This document shows positions 6,725 to 13,165 of a stretch of DNA of 14,120 nt, one piece after another. The stretch covers positions 1 to 14,120 of the forward strand of contig JAGSHA010000042.1 of the NCBI GenBank assembly GCA_023954795.1. The letters run 5' to 3'. The notes beneath the pieces are model-generated. The model did no database searches. It was not told the origin of the DNA and saw only the letters and a list, made by a program, of their open reading frames with translations. This DNA comes from Oceanospirillaceae bacterium (GTDB lineage: Bacteria > Pseudomonadota > Gammaproteobacteria > Pseudomonadales > Balneatricaceae). Each line of letters opens with the position of its first letter. Positions within the stretch are counted from its first letter, which is position 1. The translations under genes were made by a program, and so were the position numbers.

Positions 6725-7702
6725 ATGAGCAGTTCTACTGAACAGACCATGACAATTCCGACCTACGACGATGTCCTGGCGGCCCACGAGCGTATCAAGC
6801 CGTATATCCATGAAACGCCGGTGCTGACATCGCGTCTGCTGAACGAACTGACCGGCGCTGAGTTGTTCTTCAAATGTGAGAACTTCCAGAAAGCGGCTGC
6901 CTTTAAGGTGCGTGGTGCGTCCAACGCGGTCTTTGGTTTGACTGAAGAGGAAGCGAAGAAGGGGGTGGCGACACACTCTTCCGGTAACCATGCGCTGTCG
7001 CTGTCCTATGCGGCAGGCCAGCGTGGTATCCCGGTCACCGTGGTGATGCCACGTACCGCACCTCAGGCGAAGAAGGATGCGGTAGTCGGTTACGGCGGCA
7101 CCATTGTTGAGTGTGAGCCGTCGACCAGTTCCCGCGAGGCCGTGTTTGCTGACGTGGTCGCGGAATCCGGTGCTGACTTTGTGCATCCATACAACGATCC
7201 GCGCGTGATTGCCGGCCAGGCAACCTGCTCCAGAGAACTGCTGAGCCAGGTGGACAATCTGGATGCTGTGATCGCCCCGATTGGTGGCGGCGGTATGGTG
7301 TCCGGTACTTGCCTGACCCTGTCCAGCATCGCGCCGGAGATCAAGATCTACGCGGCCGAGCCTCTGAACGCTGATGACGCAGCACGCTCATTCCGTGCCG
7401 GTCACATCATCGCCGATGATGCGCCCAACACCGTAGCAGACGGCCTGAAAGTGCCGTTGAAAGATCTGACCTGGCACTTTGTCAGCAATCACGTCACCGA
7501 CATCTTCACCGCAACGGAAGAGGAGATTGTCGATGCCATGAAGCTGATCTGGAAGCGCATGAAGATCATCGTAGAGCCAAGCAGCGCGGTACCGCTGGCG
7601 ACGATCCTGAAGAACCCTGACGTCTTTAAAGGTAAGCGTGTCGGGGTCATCCTCACCGGAGGCAATGTCGACCTCGACACACTTCCGTGGCTCAACAACT
7701 GA
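6725..7702 (+). CDS. bhcB: erythro-beta-hydroxyaspartate dehydratase (BHAC step 3)
   Basis: PLP-dependent fold-type II dehydratase of 325 residues, related to serine racemase and threonine dehydratase. In the cycle it removes water from erythro-3-hydroxyaspartate to give iminosuccinate, which the next-but-one gene product reduces. The PLP lysine is Lys61 in AAAFKVRGA, the substrate-binding loop is SSGNH (85-89), and the phosphate-binding tetraglycine is at 187-190 (IGGGGM). There is no C-terminal ACT domain, so it is not the allosteric threonine dehydratase IlvA. AAGAGG stands before the ATG; bhcC follows after 21 bp. Substrate assignment rests on the operon, and a threo-hydroxyaspartate or serine dehydratase would look similar. 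Confidence 0.88.
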   Translation: MSSSTEQTMTIPTYDDVLAAHERIKPYIHETPVLTSRLLNELTGAELFFKCENFQKAAAFKVRGASNAVFGLTEEEAKKGVATHSSGNHALSLSYAAGQRGIPVTVVMPRTAPQAKKDAVVGYGGTIVECEPSTSSREAVFADVVAESGADFVHPYNDPRVIAGQATCSRELLSQVDNLDAVIAPIGGGGMVSGTCLTLSSIAPEIKIYAAEPLNADDAARSFRAGHIIADDAPNTVADGLKVPLKDLTWHFVSNHVTDIFTATEEEIVDAMKLIWKRMKIIVEPSSAVPLATILKNPDVFKGKRVGVILTGGNVDLDTLPWLNN

Positions 7703-7723
7703 TTTATCGACTGGAGAATAAAA

Positions 7724-8881
7724 ATGACTGCATTGAATGATCCTAAGAACCTGGAAGTGGGTTACGACGTACCAGCGGTACCGGGAATGGACGAAGCTGA
7801 TATCCAGACGCCTTGCCTGGTTGTTGACCTGGACGCGCTGGAAAAGAACATCCGCACCATGGGCCAATACGCAAAAGAGATGGGCGTACGCCATCGTGTG
7901 CACGGCAAGATGCATAAATCTGTTGATATTGCGCTGCTGCAGGAAAAGCTGGGTGACAGTTGTGGTGTGTGCTGCCAGAAAGTATCTGAAGCGGAAGTGT
8001 TTGCCCGCGGTGGCATCAAAGACGTACTGGTCTCCAATCAGGTACGTGATCCGGCCAAGATCGATCGGATGGCACAGCTGCCGAAGTTGGGTGCACGGAC
8101 GATCTGCTGTGTTGATGACATTGAAAACGTGGCGGAGCTGTCTGCGGCAGCGCAGACACACGGTACTGAGATTGAATGTCTGGTTGAGATTGACTGTGGC
8201 GCGGGTCGTTGTGGTGTCGATGCCGGTCAGCCGGTGGTGGATATTGCACAGGCGATCGACTCGGCTCCCGGCCTGAAGTTTGCCGGTATCCAGGCATATC
8301 AAGGTGCGATGCAGCACCTGCAGAACTACAACGAGCGTAAAGAGAAAGTTGACGTCGCAATTGAGATGGTTGCGCGTTCAGTCGACATGCTGAAAGCAGT
8401 CGGCCTGGAGTGCGACATTGTGGGCGGTGGCGGTACCGGATCTTACTACTTCGAAGGTGGCTCCGGCGTCTACAACGAACTGCAGTGTGGCTCTTATGCC
8501 TTTATGGATGCGGACTACCAAACCATCCATGACGAAAATGGCGAGCGGATCTCTGAATTTGAAAACTCACTGTTCATTCTGACCACGGTGATGAGTCATG
8601 CCAAGGCCGACAAAGCCATCTGTGATGCGGGTCTGAAAGCGCAGTCCGTAGACAGTGGTCTGCCGTATGTCTTCGGGCGTGATGATGTGGAATACATCAA
8701 GTGTTCCGACGAGCACGGTGTGATTTCAGACCCAAGCGGTGCGTTAAGCGTGAACGAAAAGCTGAAGCTGGTACCGGGACACTGTGATCCGACCTGTAAC
8801 GTGCATGATTACTACGTGGGTGTACGTAACGGCAAGGTAGAAACCCTGTGGCCGGTCAGTGCGCGCGGTAAAGCGTACTAA
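7724..8881 (+). CDS. bhcC: erythro-beta-hydroxyaspartate aldolase (BHAC step 2)
   Basis: PLP- and metal-dependent aldolase of the D-threonine aldolase/DSD1 family (alanine-racemase-like barrel), 385 residues. In the cycle it joins glycine and a second glyoxylate into erythro-3-hydroxyaspartate. Lys62 in RVHGKMHK aligns with the PLP lysine of D-threonine aldolase (RPHAKAHK). CCQKVSEAEVFARGG is a conserved family block, and PGHCDPTCNVHD near the C-terminus supplies the His353/Asp355 pair that binds the divalent metal in that enzyme. TGGAG precedes the ATG. After the stop an 83-bp spacer with a GC-rich hairpin separates it from bhcD. Without context it would be annotated as a D-threonine aldolase-like protein. 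Confidence 0.9.
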   Translation: MTALNDPKNLEVGYDVPAVPGMDEADIQTPCLVVDLDALEKNIRTMGQYAKEMGVRHRVHGKMHKSVDIALLQEKLGDSCGVCCQKVSEAEVFARGGIKDVLVSNQVRDPAKIDRMAQLPKLGARTICCVDDIENVAELSAAAQTHGTEIECLVEIDCGAGRCGVDAGQPVVDIAQAIDSAPGLKFAGIQAYQGAMQHLQNYNERKEKVDVAIEMVARSVDMLKAVGLECDIVGGGGTGSYYFEGGSGVYNELQCGSYAFMDADYQTIHDENGERISEFENSLFILTTVMSHAKADKAICDAGLKAQSVDSGLPYVFGRDDVEYIKCSDEHGVISDPSGALSVNEKLKLVPGHCDPTCNVHDYYVGVRNGKVETLWPVSARGKAY

Positions 8882-8910
8882 TCAGAAGCCTGCAAACAGG
8901 TCCAATCATC

Positions 8911-8939
8911 TGCCGCCCCGGATTCCCTTTGGGGCGGCA
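8911..8939 (+). other. GC-rich intra-operon hairpin between bhcC and bhcD
   Basis: TGCCGCCCC and GGGGCGGCA form a perfect 9-bp stem around an 11-base loop. No T tract follows on either strand, so it is not a standard intrinsic terminator. It sits 30 bp after the bhcC stop and 25 bp before the bhcD start, where it could shield the bhcABC message from 3' decay or tune bhcD expression. A smaller CCTG-CAAA-CAGG hairpin lies just before it (8889-8900). Confidence 0.6.
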
Positions 8940-8964
8940 CCTCAGAATACTTAGGAGAAAGTCT

Positions 8965-9963
8965 ATGGCAAATCCGTTGAACGGAGCCGATACAGGCGTC
9001 TCAATTATTTCCGAAGCGGTATGTGAAGCCGTCGTCGGGCGCGGTGAAGCGTTCACCGCCGTAGAAAGTGTATTTGCTGCTATGGCCAAAGGGGATGCTT
9101 ATAACTTCCCTGTAGTACGTGAAGCGATCGGCCACGCTGATGCCCTATACGGCTTTAAATCCGGTTTCGACCGTGCCGGTATGGTACTGGGTGTGAAATC
9201 CGGTGGTTACTGGCCGGGTAACGTTGATAAAAACCTGACTAACCACCAGTCCACGGTGATTCTGTTTGACCCGGACACCGGCAAGATGAAGTCGATCGTG
9301 GGTGGTAACTACCTGACTGCTGTGCGCACGGCAGCATCCTCTGCGGTATCCATCGCTCACCTGGCCCGCAAAGATTCCAAAGTACTGGGTATGGTTGGCG
9401 CGGGGCATCAGTCCACCTTCCAGCTGCGGGCAGCGGTTGAGCAGCGTGACTTCGAAAAAGTCGTCGCCTGGAACCCGCATCCGGAATACTTGCCGCGTCT
9501 GGCCGCCGTTGCTGAAGAGCTGGGCCTGCCATTTGAAGCGGTCGACCAGCAAACACTGGGCGCCCAGGCAGATGTGATCATTACGATCACCTCCGCGTTT
9601 GAGCCGCTGATGATGAAAGACTGGGTTAAGCCGGGTACACACATTGCGTGTATGGGTACCGATACAAAGGGTAAGCAGGAGGTCGATCCCGAACTGTTGG
9701 CGGCGGCGAGCGTGTTTACTGATGAAGTCGCACAGTCGATCAGTATTGGTGAAGCGCAGCATGCGGTGGCGTCCGGTGCACTGAGTGTTGATGACATCAC
9801 CCCGGTGGGGGACGTGATTAACGGTATCCATGCCGGACGCAGTTCAAATGACGAGATCACCCTGTTTGACGGTACCGGAGTCGGTCTGCAGGACCTGGCG
9901 GTGGCATCTGCCGCGGCCCGTCTTGCAGAAGAGCAGGGTAAGGTGAATTTCGTCAGCCTTTAA
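8965..9963 (+). CDS. bhcD: Iminosuccinate reductase (BHAC step 4)
   Basis: NAD(P)-dependent reductase of the ornithine cyclodeaminase/mu-crystallin family, 332 residues. In the cycle it reduces iminosuccinate to aspartate, restoring the amino donor for BhcA. The start is the ATG at 8965 with TTAGGAGAAAG just before it; an in-frame upstream TTG at 8929 would begin inside the hairpin and is rejected. Family features are GVKSGGYWPGN (76-86), NYLTAVRTAASSAV (115-128) and the Rossmann nucleotide loop LGMVGAGHQS (141-150). The acid after strand 2 is absent (VVAWNPHPE), so the choice between NADH and NADPH cannot be read from the sequence; the Paracoccus enzyme is reported to use NADH. It is the last gene before a strong terminator. 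Confidence 0.9.
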   Translation: MANPLNGADTGVSIISEAVCEAVVGRGEAFTAVESVFAAMAKGDAYNFPVVREAIGHADALYGFKSGFDRAGMVLGVKSGGYWPGNVDKNLTNHQSTVILFDPDTGKMKSIVGGNYLTAVRTAASSAVSIAHLARKDSKVLGMVGAGHQSTFQLRAAVEQRDFEKVVAWNPHPEYLPRLAAVAEELGLPFEAVDQQTLGAQADVIITITSAFEPLMMKDWVKPGTHIACMGTDTKGKQEVDPELLAAASVFTDEVAQSISIGEAQHAVASGALSVDDITPVGDVINGIHAGRSSNDEITLFDGTGVGLQDLAVASAAARLAEEQGKVNFVSL

Positions 9964-10082
9964 ACGCCCATTATCAGGAACCTTGTTGTCAGAAACTGAG
10001 CGGTTAACGCTGCTCCCCCGGGATCATCCCATGCCACGGGTCACCGTAGGTATATCCCCCTTGCTACGGTCAGTAGCGCCTC

Positions 10083-10115
10083 CCCCCTTTCCGGGTTGGA
10101 AAGGGGGCTTTTTTT
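10083..10115 (+). terminator. Intrinsic terminator of the bhcABCD operon
   Basis: CCCCCTTTCC and GGAAAGGGGG form a perfect 10-bp stem with a five-base GGGTT loop, followed by C and seven T. It lies 119 bp after the bhcD stop and only 53 bp before the next start codon. The following gene therefore needs read-through or a promoter in that short space. Confidence 0.92.
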
Positions 10116-10168
10116 GTCTGTATACCTACCCTGCGCGATCAGACAATACGGACTTTAGGTATCTCAAC

Positions 10169-11029
10169 ATGAACAACATTGCTAGAAAGCGGATGCGACA
10201 GCTCCTGGAAAGTAACCAATGTGTGGCCTGCGCCTCCGTGTTTGATCCGTTGTCGATTCGGATGGCTAACGATATTGGCTTCAAAGTCGGTATTCTCGGT
10301 GGCTCGGTTGCCTCCTTAATGAACCTCGGCGCGCCGGATATCTCCCTGCTCACACTGAGCGAACTGACCAATCAGGCCCGGCGTGTGTGTGGGGCGGCTA
10401 ACCTGCCGGTGGTTGTCGACGGCGACAGCGGTTACGGTAACTCGCTCAACGTAATGCGTACCGTTGCTGATCTGGAGCATGCCGGAACTGCCATGATTAC
10501 TCTGGAAGACACGGTATTGCCACGGCCGCACAATAAGCCCGCAATGAGCCTGACCTCGATCGGTGAGGCGTCGGATAAATTGCGTGCGGCGCTGAAAGCA
10601 CGTATTGATCCGGAGTTTGCCATCTTTGCGCGCACTCATGCGCTGAAAGGGCATTCGCTGGAGGAACTGTTGGAACGGGTGAAGGCCTACAGCAAGCTGG
10701 GCATTGATGGAATCTGCATTTTTGGCCTGGCGGAGAAAGACAAGCTTGCAGTGCTGGCTGAAGTAGCGGATCTGCCGCTGATGCTGATTAGCTACGGCGA
10801 TGTTGACCTGGGCGCGCCGGACGCCATGGCAGCACACAATGTACGTATCCAGTTTGCAGGGCATCAGGCGTTCGAAGAGTCTGTCAAAGCGGTTTACCTG
10901 TCGCTGATGAAGCTCTATTCAAGGGAGATCAACGTGCGTCCCGACATGACCGGTCAGGACCTGATCAGTCTCTATGCGCACACCCGAAAATATAGCGACA
11001 TCATCTCCGAGTATGTATCGCCTGCATGA
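10169..11029 (+). CDS. Oxaloacetate decarboxylase-like protein, PEP mutase/isocitrate lyase superfamily
   Basis: Protein of 286 residues with the superfamily's TIM-barrel layout: ASVFDPLSIRMANDIGF (22-38), GILGGSVAS (41-49), metal-site region VVVDGDSGYGN (81-91) and ITLEDT (110-115). It resembles Pseudomonas aeruginosa PA4872, a metal-dependent oxaloacetate decarboxylase (oxaloacetate to pyruvate and CO2). Tyr209 (LISYGD) and His232 (FAGHQAF) have the same 23-residue spacing as the PA4872 residues Tyr212 and His235, as I recall them. It lacks the KKCGH motif of isocitrate lyase. The ATG at 10169 with TTTAGGT before it is preferred; longer in-frame starts would run through the terminator. Coming right after the operon whose product is oxaloacetate, a role in making pyruvate is attractive. 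Related C-C lyases with other 2-oxo acid substrates are not excluded. Confidence 0.82.
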   Translation: MNNIARKRMRQLLESNQCVACASVFDPLSIRMANDIGFKVGILGGSVASLMNLGAPDISLLTLSELTNQARRVCGAANLPVVVDGDSGYGNSLNVMRTVADLEHAGTAMITLEDTVLPRPHNKPAMSLTSIGEASDKLRAALKARIDPEFAIFARTHALKGHSLEELLERVKAYSKLGIDGICIFGLAEKDKLAVLAEVADLPLMLISYGDVDLGAPDAMAAHNVRIQFAGHQAFEESVKAVYLSLMKLYSREINVRPDMTGQDLISLYAHTRKYSDIISEYVSPA

Positions 11030-11107
11030 ATATGTCGGCTGTGAAAAAGTTAACCCGCAGGTTAGAATTTCATGTCATTCCGACAGGCTCCTAGATAAGG
11101 CATTTTA

Positions 11108-11764
11108 ATGACCACGCTCTTCTTTGATCTTGATGGCACGTTATTGGATACCCAGCGCGGTATCGCCGAATCCATTCGCGTGGCACTGGCCGAGCTTGGG
11201 CAGGGTGAGGTCAGTGACCTGCAATTGCAGCGTTGTTTTGGGCCACCGCTACGGGTCAGCTTCGCCTGGCTGCTGAACACCCAGGACAAGGCGCTTATTG
11301 CTGATGCGGTGGCGAGCTTTCGCGCGCATTACCTGCATACCGGTATCCATAACTATCAGGTGTATTCGGGCATACGCGAGCTGCTTGAGCAGTTGACTCA
11401 GTCTCAGGGGGCAGGGGAGATGACGCTGCACGTACTCACCGCCAAACCGCAACATCAGGCCGAATGGCTGCTTGAGCATGCGGGCCTCACGCGGTTCTTT
11501 AAGACTGTGCATGGCAGCGAAGACAGCGGCCTCAAAAGTGATAAATCAACCCATCTGGCCAGCATTCTGGCTGATGATGCGTTTTTGGGCCGCACAAGCT
11601 GGGTAATTGGCGACCGTGCCGGTGATATCCAGGCCGCGAAAGCCAACGGTAGCCACTCGGTTGCCGTCCACTGGGGATATGGTGATCATCAGGAGCTGGT
11701 GGGGGCGGGGAGCGACTTCCATATCGCCAGCCCACAGGATCTATTGCCACTCCTGGACGTTTAA
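11108..11764 (+). CDS. HAD-family phosphatase, phosphoglycolate phosphatase type
   Basis: Haloacid-dehalogenase hydrolase, subfamily IA, of 218 residues. Motif I is FFDLDGTLLDT with nucleophile Asp7 and acid/base Asp9. Motif II is the Thr in VLTAKP (Thr111), motif III a lysine in GLKSDK (143-146), and motif IV VIGDRAGD with Asp169 and Asp173 for magnesium. A helical cap lies between about residues 15 and 85. The closest named group is phosphoglycolate phosphatase (Gph), which makes glycolate, the usual source of glyoxylate. Placed after the glyoxylate-using bhc cluster, that substrate is plausible, but many HAD-IA enzymes look like this (nucleotidases, sugar phosphatases). It lies 78 bp after the decarboxylase gene on the same strand with no terminator between, so the two may be cotranscribed. 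Confidence 0.8.
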   Translation: MTTLFFDLDGTLLDTQRGIAESIRVALAELGQGEVSDLQLQRCFGPPLRVSFAWLLNTQDKALIADAVASFRAHYLHTGIHNYQVYSGIRELLEQLTQSQGAGEMTLHVLTAKPQHQAEWLLEHAGLTRFFKTVHGSEDSGLKSDKSTHLASILADDAFLGRTSWVIGDRAGDIQAAKANGSHSVAVHWGYGDHQELVGAGSDFHIASPQDLLPLLDV

Positions 11765-11902
11765 GCCCGCCGTCTTCCAACACGCCCGTCGGATGATGGT
11801 TTTTCTACAGTTCTGATGACTTCCGTTTGGTCAGGTCTTCTTTGGCGCTTCCGCGTTAGTGATTATTTTATATCATGATTTTCGTATTCATAATGCGGTA
11901 TA

Positions 11903-11916
11903 AAATGTATACATTT
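11903..11916. promoter_or_regulatory. Perfect 14-bp palindrome upstream of the Tsx-like gene
   Basis: AAATGTATACATTT is a perfect dyad 143 bp before the Tsx-like start, within a 295-bp AT-rich gap (11765-12059) that holds no other gene. It overlaps TATAAAAT (11899-11906) and lies just upstream of GATAAT (11936-11941), either of which could be a -10 box, so an operator role is plausible. The binding protein is unknown. Confidence 0.45.
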
Positions 11917-12059
11917 AATTCTATTTTTTGTGGACGATAATTTGTCTTGTCGTTATCTTGAGCTTTCTTGACGTCGTATTGGGGTCGGCACATTTACCAG
12001 GGATAAGGTCATGGGCGGCTCGATTACAAACACAAAAATAAGAACCAAAGGAAATAGGA

Positions 12060-12776
12060 ATGAAGGTAAAAACGACTGCTGTATTAACGTTAGCTACAAC
12101 CATGATCTCGACCTCTGCGTTTGCCGAGCAGCTTTGGAGTGATTTTAGTCTGAGTTATCTGAAAGGCAGTGATTATGAAGTGGGAGACTCTGATCGACAG
12201 GTTGTCACTGTCGAGCATGCCAGTGGTCATAACTGGGGCGATACGTTCTTCTTTATGGATCGACTCAAGTCCGACAACGGCGATACTGAGACCTACTTTG
12301 AGTTCGCGCCACGTCTGAGCCTGAGTTACCTGACCAGCAGTAATCTGTCGTTTGGCCCGGTTAAGGACGTATATCTGGCAGGAACCTGGGAGAGTGGCGA
12401 AGGTTTTGATAACTACCTGACAGGTGTCGGTGTGAGCCTGGACGTGCCGGGTTTCCAGTACTTCAACGCGAATATCTACCACGTGAGTAATGACACCACC
12501 GATGACAACGAACAGCTGACCCTAACCTGGGGGCTGCCGATCAACCTTGGCTCTGCTGAGTTGCTTTACGACGGCTTTATCGATTGGAGCACTTCCGGTA
12601 GCAATCTGGAAACCGAGATGAACTTTACCTCTCAGCTGAAGTGGAATGTTGGCAAGGTGATGGGTACCAAATCTCCGGTTTATGTGGGTCTTGAGTATGC
12701 ATACTGGAATAACAAATTTGGGATCGATGGTGTAGACGAGCGTAACCCGTCGTTGCTGGTGAAGTGGCACTTTTAA
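12060..12776 (+). CDS. tsx: Tsx-like outer-membrane nucleoside channel
   Basis: Outer-membrane beta-barrel of 238 residues, a little shorter than enterobacterial Tsx (about 290). A clear signal peptide spans residues 1-22 (basic MKVK, hydrophobic core, cleavage after AFA). The mature part has alternating aromatic/hydrophobic strands and ends in KWHF, with the terminal Phe needed for outer-membrane insertion. The late block VYVGLEYAYWNNKFG IDGVDE is characteristic of the Tsx family of nucleoside-specific channels. AAAGGAAATAGGA precedes the ATG. A terminator follows about 100 bp after the stop, so it is a single-gene unit. The downstream phosphoribosyltransferase gene fits a nucleoside/base salvage role. 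The exact substrate cannot be read from the sequence. Confidence 0.85.
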   Translation: MKVKTTAVLTLATTMISTSAFAEQLWSDFSLSYLKGSDYEVGDSDRQVVTVEHASGHNWGDTFFFMDRLKSDNGDTETYFEFAPRLSLSYLTSSNLSFGPVKDVYLAGTWESGEGFDNYLTGVGVSLDVPGFQYFNANIYHVSNDTTDDNEQLTLTWGLPINLGSAELLYDGFIDWSTSGSNLETEMNFTSQLKWNVGKVMGTKSPVYVGLEYAYWNNKFGIDGVDERNPSLLVKWHF

Positions 12777-12877
12777 GCGTGTAGGTCTCCGGGGCGAGTG
12801 GGTAGGTTTGACCTGATCGGTGCTGAGGCCGTGAGAGTTGGATAAACCACCGGCGCCCCGCTGTACTGTCTGTCATT
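12777..12877. other. 3' untranslated stretch of the Tsx-like gene with imperfect long hairpin
   Basis: CGGGGCG at 12790-12796 pairs with CGCCCCG at 12854-12860, and inside it GGTTT (12805-12809) pairs with AAACC (12844-12848). Together with the terminator that follows this makes a structured 3' end. No ORF is seen. Confidence 0.4.
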
Positions 12878-12902
12878 AAAGCAGCCGATTGGCTGCTTTT
12901 TT
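12878..12902 (+). terminator. Intrinsic terminator after the Tsx-like gene
   Basis: AAAGCAGCC and GGCTGCTTT form a perfect 9-bp stem with a GATT loop, running into a six-T tract. It lies about 100 bp after the stop codon. Confidence 0.92.
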
Positions 12903-13018
12903 ATTTCCGGGGCCATCGGTTGGTGGCTAAAAATTCCTAATACACGATGTGTGTCAAAGCCGACTATAAAAATCTAAAGCAGGTTGGGTTGTGGTATCTG
13001 AAGAGAAGCATTCCTGTG

Positions 13019-13024
13019 TATAAT
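13019..13024 (+). promoter_or_regulatory. Probable -10 box of the phosphoribosyltransferase promoter
   Basis: TATAAT is a perfect -10 hexamer, preceded by TGTG. No good -35 lies 16-18 bp upstream. A start near 13031 would give a leader of about 135 bases that contains the whole structured element and a TGTATACA palindrome (13045-13052) near the expected +15 position. The rest of 12903-13018 shows nothing else I can name. Confidence 0.5.
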
Positions 13025-13056
13025 GCCCGACATATTTTTTGAACTGTATACAACGA

Positions 13057-13141
13057 AAAACCGGCGGTTACTTCAGCTTCTGCACCACCCCGTCTGAAGC
13101 CGAATCAAGACCTGTATAACAGGTGATGAAGTCCCGGTTTT
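13057..13141 (+). promoter_or_regulatory. Structured leader RNA of the phosphoribosyltransferase, possible attenuator or riboswitch-like element
   Basis: Four pairings can be seen. A closing stem joins AAAACCGG (13057-13064) to CCGGTTTT (13134-13141). One hairpin is CTTCAG (13071-13076) with CTGAAG (13094-13099). A second is ACCTGT (13110-13115) with ACAGGT (13119-13124). ACTTCA (13070-13075) can instead pair with TGAAGT (13127-13132), extending the closing stem, and this excludes the first hairpin. The first three together make a three-way junction. The 3' side of the closing stem runs into TTTTATTTT, 24 bases before the start codon. I do not recognise a known riboswitch class. The pairings are visible; the regulatory role is inferred. 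Confidence 0.5.
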
Positions 13142-13165
13142 ATTTTCACAAGTAATAGGATCCGT

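Noticed and set aside
5734..6750. Long open frame (338 codons) on the minus strand opposite bhcA, and a similar 309-codon frame at 7388-8317 opposite bhcC
   Set aside because: The plus-strand genes are certain. These frames come from the codon pattern of those genes, have no ribosome-binding site of note, and encode His/Arg/Gln-rich sequence with no family resemblance.
8929..8964. Upstream TTG start for bhcD
   Set aside because: It would begin inside the GC hairpin and add 12 residues with no ribosome-binding site, whereas ATG 8965 has TTAGGAGAAAG in front.
9983..10168. N-terminal extension of the oxaloacetate decarboxylase-like protein
   Set aside because: The in-frame extension runs through the strong terminator hairpin and encodes no family sequence. 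The ATG at 10169 starts at the expected place for the fold.
11765..11815. Terminator after the HAD phosphatase gene
   Set aside because: GACG/CGTC pairs around the stop codon are short and no stem precedes the TTTTT at about 11801, so no terminator is called.
13057..13141. Purine (guanine/adenine) riboswitch of the Bacillus xpt type
   Set aside because: The overall three-stem shape is similar, but the conserved junction bases and the loop-loop sequences of that class are not visible, so no known class is claimed.
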